From the NCBI GenBank assembly GCA_964550795.1, contig CAZKBH010000027.1:1-64000 (forward strand): 64,000 nucleotides of DNA, in the 5' to 3' direction. The position numbers and the translations under genes are program-made. Below the pieces are notes generated by a model. It had not been told where the DNA came from. It searched no databases and saw nothing but the letters and a program-made list of their open reading frames with translations. Position 1 is the first letter of the stretch; each line of letters opens with the position of its first letter. This stretch comes from M3007 sp964550795. GTDB lineage: Bacteria > Bacteroidota > Bacteroidia > Chitinophagales > Saprospiraceae. Shown here piece by piece: positions 58,639 through 64,000 of this stretch.

Positions 58639-59568
58639 ATGGAAAAAGTAAAATGCCTTATCATTGGCTCTGGCCCAGCGGGTTACTCAGCAGCCATCTA
58701 TGCCGCCCGGGCCGGCCTCAGCCCGATGCTCTACACCGGCCCTCAACCAGGCGGTCAGCTCATGATTACCAACGACGTGGAAAACTATCCCGGCTATCCT
58801 GAAGGGCGTAATGGCCCCGAAATGATGGAGGATTTCCGCAAACAAGCCGAACGTTTCGAAACCGTGATCCGCAACGAAATGATCGTAAAGGTGGATTTCA
58901 CGGGCCCAATCCACAAGGCTTGGAGCGAATCTGGGAATGAAATTCACTCTCCAACCATCATTATTGCCACGGGTGCAAGTGCCAAATGGCTCGGTATTCC
59001 CGGCGAACATGAACTGGAAAACAAGGGTGTTTCCGCCTGTGCCGTTTGTGATGGATTTTTCTTCCGAAAACAAAAAGTCGCAATCGTAGGCGGCGGTGAT
59101 ACCGCAGCGGAGGAGAGCACTTATTTGGCCAAAATCTGTTCAGAAGTGCACCTTTTGGTACGCCGCGACGAAATGCGCGCTTCCAAAATCATGCAGGAAC
59201 GGGTTTTGAATACCCCCAACCTTTTTGTTCACTGGAATACCTCGCCGGAAGAAGTGCTGGGTACCGAAGGCGTAGAAGGCGTTCGGATTCGCAACAACAA
59301 AACGGGGGAGGTGAGTATTTTGGACATTACGGGCTTTTTCGTGGCCATAGGTCATAATCCGAATACCGATATTTTCAAAGGTTGGCTGAACCTCGACGAA
59401 AGCGGCTACATCATAGCAACGCCAGGTCGTTCCTTCACCAATATTCCCGGGGTATTTGCCTCCGGCGATGCGCAGGACAAAATTTACCGTCAGGCAGTTA
59501 CCGCTGCCGGAACGGGTTGCATGGCAGCCCTCGATGCCGAGCGGTATTTGGTGGAGACGGGATTATAG
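58639..59568 (+). CDS. trxB: Thioredoxin-disulfide reductase
   Basis: An NADPH-dependent flavoenzyme that keeps thioredoxin reduced. The 309-residue protein has FAD-binding GSGPAGYSAAIYAARAG near residue 9, the redox-active pair SACAVCDG near 131 (CxxC), the NADPH loop GGGDTAAEEST near 152, and the second FAD motif FASGDAQDKIYRQAVTAAG near 273. The TTG at 58618 lies inside the promoter, so the ATG at 58639 is used. Length is normal. Monocistronic. Confidence 0.96.
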   Translation: MEKVKCLIIGSGPAGYSAAIYAARAGLSPMLYTGPQPGGQLMITNDVENYPGYPEGRNGPEMMEDFRKQAERFETVIRNEMIVKVDFTGPIHKAWSESGNEIHSPTIIIATGASAKWLGIPGEHELENKGVSACAVCDGFFFRKQKVAIVGGGDTAAEESTYLAKICSEVHLLVRRDEMRASKIMQERVLNTPNLFVHWNTSPEEVLGTEGVEGVRIRNNKTGEVSILDITGFFVAIGHNPNTDIFKGWLNLDESGYIIATPGRSFTNIPGVFASGDAQDKIYRQAVTAAGTGCMAALDAERYLVETGL

Positions 59569-59698
59569 GCTTCTGCAAGGTGGTATGGCCTTCAGGCCGT
59601 CGGGAAGTGCGCCGTTTACGGCGCAGAAATCTCTAGTATGGATTACCCCGAATTTTGTATTAGTACAGTACTTACCGCTAAAACGATGTTCCGTGAGA

Positions 59699-59731
59699 AG
59701 AAGTGACACTTTTTTAAAAAGTGTCACTTCT
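59699..59731. repeat. Palindrome AGAAGTGACAC family copy 2
   Basis: Perfect 16-bp arms (59699-59714 and 59716-59731) around one T. It matches the palindrome at 23526-23558, including the TTCCGTGAG flank. It lies in the gap between trxB and the LVIVD gene, which also holds short hairpins (GGCCTTCAGGCC and GCGCCGTTTACGGCGC near 59587-59626). Confidence 0.9.
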
Positions 59732-59764
59732 CTAAAACCGGTTTAATCGCCACAGGAATCCGCC

Positions 59765-61174
59765 CTATTCCACCACCACTTTTTGCACCGTAGCTAGAGC
59801 AGCTGCGTCGCGAATTTCCATAAAATAGAGTCCTTTTGGAAGGCTGGGCAGTTGTATCGTGGTTTCAGAAGCCGCTTCTACGCTACCCGCAACGACCAAT
59901 TGCCCAGCTGTATTCCGCAGCGTCCAGGACCAGTCATCGGCCTTCAATGACTTCATGCGGACATGGAGCTGGCTGCTGGCCGGGTTGGGGAAAATTTCCA
60001 CGGCAAGTGGCTGCGCTGGATCGTTTACCCTCACCGTGTTATTCCTCAATTCGAGCATAAATAGCCCGTTTTGCATGTCCCCTGTGATGATATTCCCGGA
60101 AGGCAGCCAGGGGTAGTTGCCCCAATTGCCCCGATAAAGCGAATAAGCCGTGTTTTGAGGATAGGTATCGTATCGCGCCAAAAAAACCGGTTGCGTGGGC
60201 TGGCTGATATCGTACACCAACAAGCCATCTTCATATTGCGAGTTAAAAAGCAGGTTGTCGCGGATGTACACATTGTGCGGAATCGCGGAGGTGGCAATCG
60301 GTACCTGATTACTGTTGATTACGACAGAATCTTGAGAAAATTTATCCAAAAACGAACCAACTACTTCCAGGTCGTTCATTGGAAGTAGCTGTAAATCAAC
60401 GATTTGTATAGGCCTACCTGCCGGAATTTCTTCAGTGTAATAGGCATAGGTGCCCTCCGTATTGAGCCAAACATTATGGTTGTAACCTCCTGTCCCGATT
60501 TGTGCGAGCAGGACCGGACTGAGCGGATTTTTCATGTCATAAACGTAGAGACCTGCAAACCCTGAGGAGGCGTAAAGTGTATCGTTTCGTACATAGGAAT
60601 CGTGTAGGAGACCTCCTTCAAGCACGACATGGGAAAGGAAGATTGGCTGATCGGGATTTTGACTCACATCCAGCACCATAACGCCCAGGGTTGCATCGCC
60701 GCCGTTCAGGTAAATTCGACCAGAAACCGTATCCAGGGTAATGGTATGGGCTTTATTGAAGAATTCGGTGCTCCAATACGTGCGTACAATCGTATCCTCG
60801 GCCTGGCTCAGGTCAAAAATCATCAGGCCCTCCTGGGTGTCGTCGGAAACGCCATAAATGCGGTTTTTGTACGACTTAAATTCCCGCCACACCGTATTTT
60901 TGGTCCCTTCAAATTTGCCGATTAATTGTGGCGTGCTGGGTTCTGTGACATCAAAAAACAGGATATGCCGGGCACCACCCAGCACCGCGTACTCACGTCC
61001 GTTTACCGCCAGACCCCAACAACCACTGTACTGCAGTTTAAGGTTATTGGGCGAGGCAATCGGTAGGTCATCATCGTCCCAGTGCCCGAGTAAATTAAGT
61101 GACCAGTCATTTTGACTTTGAGCAATATTCAGCATCAAGAAGCTGAGCGCCAGTGTAATTGTCCAATTTTTCAT
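59765..61174 (-). CDS. LVIVD-repeat beta-propeller T9SS protein
   Basis: A 469-residue secreted protein. A signal peptide (residues 1-20, ending ..LMLNIAQS) is followed by a beta propeller of LVIVD-type repeats (about 45-375), seen as repeated patterns such as GLMIFDLSQ, GVMVLDVSQ, GLYVYDMKNP and GLLVYDISQP. 'Choice-of-anchor' proteins of this kind are common in Bacteroidota. The C-terminal 80 residues are a T9SS sorting domain (AVEIFPNPASSQLHVRM ... TVQKVVVE). Function unknown; presumably surface binding. It stands alone. Confidence 0.85.
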   Translation of the reverse strand: MKNWTITLALSFLMLNIAQSQNDWSLNLLGHWDDDDLPIASPNNLKLQYSGCWGLAVNGREYAVLGGARHILFFDVTEPSTPQLIGKFEGTKNTVWREFKSYKNRIYGVSDDTQEGLMIFDLSQAEDTIVRTYWSTEFFNKAHTITLDTVSGRIYLNGGDATLGVMVLDVSQNPDQPIFLSHVVLEGGLLHDSYVRNDTLYASSGFAGLYVYDMKNPLSPVLLAQIGTGGYNHNVWLNTEGTYAYYTEEIPAGRPIQIVDLQLLPMNDLEVVGSFLDKFSQDSVVINSNQVPIATSAIPHNVYIRDNLLFNSQYEDGLLVYDISQPTQPVFLARYDTYPQNTAYSLYRGNWGNYPWLPSGNIITGDMQNGLFMLELRNNTVRVNDPAQPLAVEIFPNPASSQLHVRMKSLKADDWSWTLRNTAGQLVVAGSVEAASETTIQLPSLPKGLYFMEIRDAAALATVQKVVVE

Positions 61175-61305
61175 CTCTTATGCGTTTTATGGATCGTATT
61201 TACAATCCTTTTTAAGCTACAAAATTAGGGGAAAATTGAGCGCAGTAACGCGTTAAAGCGACAGCATGTCTTTAAAAGACCAAGAAAAGGTATATCATTG
61301 CCCCG

Positions 61306-62301
61306 ATGAAAAAGATAGACATGCACACGCACCTCCTGCCCGAACAACTCCCAAATTTTGCGGAAAAGTTCGGCTACGGAGAATTTATCCACCTGCAACA
61401 CCACGTTCCCGGTTTTGCGCGCATGATGAAAGGGGACACCTTTTTTCGCGAAATCGCATCCAATTGCTGGGATCCGCAGGTGCGCATTGGCGAATACGCC
61501 CATTTTAACACGCCCGTGCAGGTAGTTTGTACCATTCCCGTCATGTTCAGTTATTGGGCAAAACCCGCCGATTGCCTGGACCTCTCCATGTACCTCAACG
61601 ATCATCTGGCCGGTGTGGTGGAGGATTATCCCGAACATTATCTCGCCTTGGGGACCATCCCGATGCAAGACACCGATTTGGCTATTCAGGAATTGGAGCG
61701 CCTGCACGGACTGGGTTTTCCGGGCGTTCAAATTGGCTCCAATGTGAACCAGAAAAACCTGAGTGAAGCCCAGTTTTTTCCCATTTTCGAAGCCTGCGAA
61801 CGGCTCAACATGGCCGTTTTTGTCCACCCCTGGGAAATGATGGGAGAGGCCGATATGCGCAAATATTGGCTTCCCTGGCTTGTAGGAATGCCTGCGGAGA
61901 CCAGTCGGGCGGCCTGTTCGCTTATTTTTGGCGGGGTCATGGAGCGCCTGCCAAACCTGCGCGTATGCCTGGCCCATTCCGGCGGCTCCTTTGTGCCCAC
62001 CATCGGGCGCATCGAACACGGGTTCAATTGTCGGCCCGATTTGGTGGCCATGGACAATCCAGTATCGCCCCGCGAATATCTGCGGCGGTTCTGGTACGAT
62101 TCCGCAACCCACGATGTGCAGTTGCTGCGCTATATTTTGGAAGTGGTGGGCACTGAAAAGGTGTGTCTCGGCACCGATTATCCCTTCCCCCTGGGCGATC
62201 TGGAAATCGGGAAATTCATTGAAGAAATGGGTTTACCCACCGCAACGCTGGAGCAAATATTTTTCAAAAACACCCTCGAGTGGTTACACGGGAAGGTTTG
62301 A
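61306..62301 (+). CDS. Amidohydrolase, ACMSD-like
   Basis: A 331-residue TIM-barrel amidohydrolase closest in look to 2-amino-3-carboxymuconate-6-semialdehyde decarboxylase, which diverts the kynurenine pathway toward 2-aminomuconate. Metal ligands: IDMHTHLLP (His 7, His 9), FVHPWEMMG near 173 and LAHSGGSFVP near 222, with Asp in LGTDYPFPLGD near 288. FSYWAKPADCLDLSMYLND and RFWYDSATHD are typical of ACMSD. No other kynurenine genes are near. A TATCATTG lies six bases before the ATG, a weak promoter match. It overlaps the PlsC-like gene end by 18 bp. Confidence 0.88.
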   Translation: MKKIDMHTHLLPEQLPNFAEKFGYGEFIHLQHHVPGFARMMKGDTFFREIASNCWDPQVRIGEYAHFNTPVQVVCTIPVMFSYWAKPADCLDLSMYLNDHLAGVVEDYPEHYLALGTIPMQDTDLAIQELERLHGLGFPGVQIGSNVNQKNLSEAQFFPIFEACERLNMAVFVHPWEMMGEADMRKYWLPWLVGMPAETSRAACSLIFGGVMERLPNLRVCLAHSGGSFVPTIGRIEHGFNCRPDLVAMDNPVSPREYLRRFWYDSATHDVQLLRYILEVVGTEKVCLGTDYPFPLGDLEIGKFIEEMGLPTATLEQIFFKNTLEWLHGKV

Positions 62302-63612
62302 TGCGATTTCATTTAAAATCTGCTGGCGTTGGGCTTGAAACCTGGCCCAGGTAGCGGGATGTTTTTTGGCAAATGAACGTGCAGCACTTGCTTCCCGCCA
62401 TTTTTTAAACTCATCCATAAAAATCTCTGCCAACAAACCGCAGGCCACCAGGAACACCAATGCACCCCAGGCCAACAAGCTGTTGCCCAACAATTTAAAA
62501 GCCAATTCCCAGCCGCCCCAGAGTGCGAGCGGAAACGTAAACAACCCGGATAACACCTTCACGTTGCTGCCATAACCGATGTATAACTTTAGCCGTTTGC
62601 AGAGCAACCAGGGCAGCCAACAGGGCAGAAACCAAACCCCGTAACCCAGCAGAAAAAAGGGGGAAAGCAGGAGAAGCACGATTGGACGCAGGATGGCAGC
62701 ATAATTGCTCCGCATGGAAAGTCCATAATCGGTAAGCTGTTCTTGCTTGATTTTGGTGAAATAGTCGTCCAAAAGAGCTTTAAACGGCTCGTTTTCAATG
62801 TTTTTGGCCAAAAAGTCTTTCAGGAAAAAATACTGCTCTCGCGGAGCGGAATGCAAACCGGGAATATTGGAATGCCGCAACAACTCCTCCATCTGTTGCA
62901 AAAATACTTCCCCAGCTTCGCTCCCGGCATCGAGGGTAAGCGCCCGGACGCGGGCTTCAATTTCGGTGGTAAAATTGCTCACCGCTTTTTCGTGGTTTTG
63001 CTGGTCTGCCTCGGCCCAGACGCTCGGGTCAATGGGCGCACCGTACTCGATGGTCACATTGCTTCGGAATAAATTTGCCGCGTTGTAACTGACCCCGACG
63101 GGGATGATTTTCACTCCAAGTTGCCAGGCATTCCGGCGCTCGGTGCCAAACGCGATGCGGGCGGTACCCGTCTTAAACGGTCGCACAAATCGGCTCATCC
63201 AGCTCACGCCCTCTGCGGCGATGTAGAGCACGCCATTTTTTTCCAAATGTTGAAAAGAAGCCTCAAAAGCCGCATCGTTGTTGCGTTCTTCCCCTTCGCG
63301 CACATCTTCCTTGCGTTTGACCGGGATGCAAAAAAGTCGCGTTAGAATCCAGTTGCTCAAGGGGTGTTTGAACAGGCTGTAATTGGCCAGAAAAAACATT
63401 TCCTGCCGAATCTGAATCCCCACATTGAGCGGATCCATCAAGGTGCTTGGGTGGTTCGAGACGATGATGGCTGGACCATCAAAACGGGTGTGTTCACGGC
63501 CCAAAACCAGTCGGTGGCGGTAAAAAACCCGGATTCCGGCCCATGCGGTGAATCGCAACCAGGCATAAATCAGTCTTAAAAAAGGGTGAATGGGCGCGTT
63601 GTGATAAAGCAT
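62284..63612 (-). CDS. PlsC-family 1-acylglycerol-3-phosphate acyltransferase-like protein
   Basis: A 442-residue membrane-associated acyltransferase. The catalytic motif IIVSNHPSTLMDPLNVG near residue 48 is NHx4D. RPFKTGTARIAFGTE (motif II, near 142) and VLYIAAEGVSWMSRF near 130 (in place of FPEGTR) are present, with VSYNAANLFR near 175. A hydrophobic pair of helices in the C-terminal third (about 310-400) anchors it. PlsC proteins make phosphatidic acid; the length here (about 150 residues longer) suggests a specialised member. It is convergent and overlapping with the amidohydrolase gene. Confidence 0.87.
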   Translation of the reverse strand: MLYHNAPIHPFLRLIYAWLRFTAWAGIRVFYRHRLVLGREHTRFDGPAIIVSNHPSTLMDPLNVGIQIRQEMFFLANYSLFKHPLSNWILTRLFCIPVKRKEDVREGEERNNDAAFEASFQHLEKNGVLYIAAEGVSWMSRFVRPFKTGTARIAFGTERRNAWQLGVKIIPVGVSYNAANLFRSNVTIEYGAPIDPSVWAEADQQNHEKAVSNFTTEIEARVRALTLDAGSEAGEVFLQQMEELLRHSNIPGLHSAPREQYFFLKDFLAKNIENEPFKALLDDYFTKIKQEQLTDYGLSMRSNYAAILRPIVLLLLSPFFLLGYGVWFLPCWLPWLLCKRLKLYIGYGSNVKVLSGLFTFPLALWGGWELAFKLLGNSLLAWGALVFLVACGLLAEIFMDEFKKWREASAARSFAKKHPATWARFQAQRQQILNEIASNLPV

Positions 63613-63652
63613 TTTTTAGCAAATGAGGCCGCAAAGCAACGAGTTTTTTCAA

Positions 63653-63686
63653 AAGTGTGCCACACTTAAAAAGGTGTGCCACACTT
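63653..63686. repeat. Palindrome, GTGTGGCACACC family copy 3 (diverged)
   Basis: AAGTGTGCCACACTT (63653-63667) and AGGTGTGCCACACTT (63672-63686). The right arm is identical to the one at 16586-16600; the left arm differs at two positions, one of which keeps a wobble pair. It lies between the acyltransferase and mutase genes. Confidence 0.8.
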
Positions 63687-63692
63687 AAACCC

Positions 63693-64000
63693 TCATTCAC
63701 CCATCAACACTTCCAACAAAGCCTGCGCTGCTTTGGCCACCACGGTTCCCGGACCAAAAATCGCTGCCGCACCAGCTTCCCGGAGAAAATCGTAGTCCTG
63801 CTGCGGGATCACGCCGCCCACCACCACGAGGATGTCCCCGCGACCAAGTTTTTCCAATTCCGCGACGGTTTGTGGCACGAGGGTTTTGTGGCCTGCGGCC
63901 AAACTTGAAATGCCCAGAATGTGCACGTCGTTTTCCACGGCCTGTTTAGCGGCCTCGGCGGGGGTTTGGAACAGCGGTCCAATGTCCACGTCGAAACCCA
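63693..64000 (-). CDS. Methylmalonyl-CoA mutase-type B12-binding C-terminus (partial)
   Basis: The last 102 residues of a cobalamin-dependent mutase subunit, cut by the window end at the 5' side. It contains the B12-binding fold: DVDIGPLFQTPAEAAKQAVE, NDVHILGISSLAAGHKTLVP, ILVVVGGVIPQQDYDFL and AIFGPGTVVAKAA. The GPGT motif is characteristic of methylmalonyl-CoA and related mutases (the DxHxxG ligand motif lies further upstream, beyond the window). It probably belongs to mutA/scpA or an isobutyryl-CoA-type mutase. Confidence 0.85.
   Translation of the reverse strand, partial: GFDVDIGPLFQTPAEAAKQAVENDVHILGISSLAAGHKTLVPQTVAELEKLGRGDILVVVGGVIPQQDYDFLREAGAAAIFGPGTVVAKAAQALLEVLMGE

Overview
The window looks like a draft-genome piece of a Bacteroidota bacterium, most likely from the Saprospirales/Lewinella/Haliscomenobacter side of the phylum. 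This assignment is inference from gene content. The evidence is: five proteins with a C-terminal type IX secretion (T9SS) sorting domain; many promoters of the phylum-specific TAnnTTTG type; RNase Y, RicT/PSP1, half-size TolC, DUF4199 and Bat-type genes. A run of 10 Ns (8510-8519) marks an assembly gap inside a gene. I found no rRNA, tRNA, phage, transposase or CRISPR locus.

Layout. 49-7178 (+) is housekeeping: hisS, a short TolC-like protein, a Skp-like chaperone, an acetyltransferase, tadA, guaB, a ferredoxin-NADP-reductase-like flavoprotein and riboflavin synthase. 7196-13124 holds three T9SS cargo proteins, radC and a small putative lipoprotein. 13125-18810 holds a DUF1801 protein, an SLC13/TrkA-C permease, a lipoprotein, fructose-1,6-bisphosphatase and an esterase. 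18878-27491 is mostly minus strand and exported: an M28 peptidase, a cluster of three c-type haem proteins (FG-GAP cytochrome, CX4CH lipoprotein, dihaem peroxidase with a helical, imelysin-like N-terminus) and a PhoX-like T9SS protein. 27865-37312 (-) holds rny, pheT, a hydrolase lacking its nucleophile, two DUF4199 membrane proteins and an M1 aminopeptidase. 37456-38015 is a YgiT/DUF4258 toxin-antitoxin-like pair. 38410-43415 (+) holds a TMTC-like TPR protein and a small envelope operon (mini membrane protein, YihY/BrkB, DAO oxidoreductase, DUF1360-like). 43631-47596 is a CheB-CheR-PAS-kinase-receiver hybrid. 47608-50192 (-) is an MlaEFD lipid-transport operon. 51333-57866 (-) is holB, a small membrane protein, ricT, a rhodanese-like lipoprotein and a Bat cluster (DUF58, BatD-like, BatA-like). 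The right end holds trxB, an LVIVD T9SS protein, an ACMSD-like amidohydrolase, a PlsC-like acyltransferase and the C-terminus of a methylmalonyl-CoA-mutase-type B12 subunit.

The most unusual content is intergenic. There is a 68-bp perfect spacerless palindrome (38277-38344), a branched inverted repeat with two internal GTCGG/CCGAC hairpins (16040-16141), a 35-bp perfect inverted repeat that runs into a stop codon (51173-51337), and a 160-bp inverted-repeat element with a solo arm elsewhere (32181-32344; 11080-11109). There is also a converging array of seven 38-48 bp units (1411-1784) and two families of short palindromes, each with several copies. The strongest regulatory lead is a bipartite element, AATTGTGTAACAG-N18-GCACCTTT. 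It occurs twice, with exactly the same spacing and the same orientation to the downstream gene, before the YihY operon and before mlaEFD. This suggests the two envelope operons share a promoter type or regulator. A second pattern, TTGCTAnnTTTG, is shared by five otherwise unrelated promoters.
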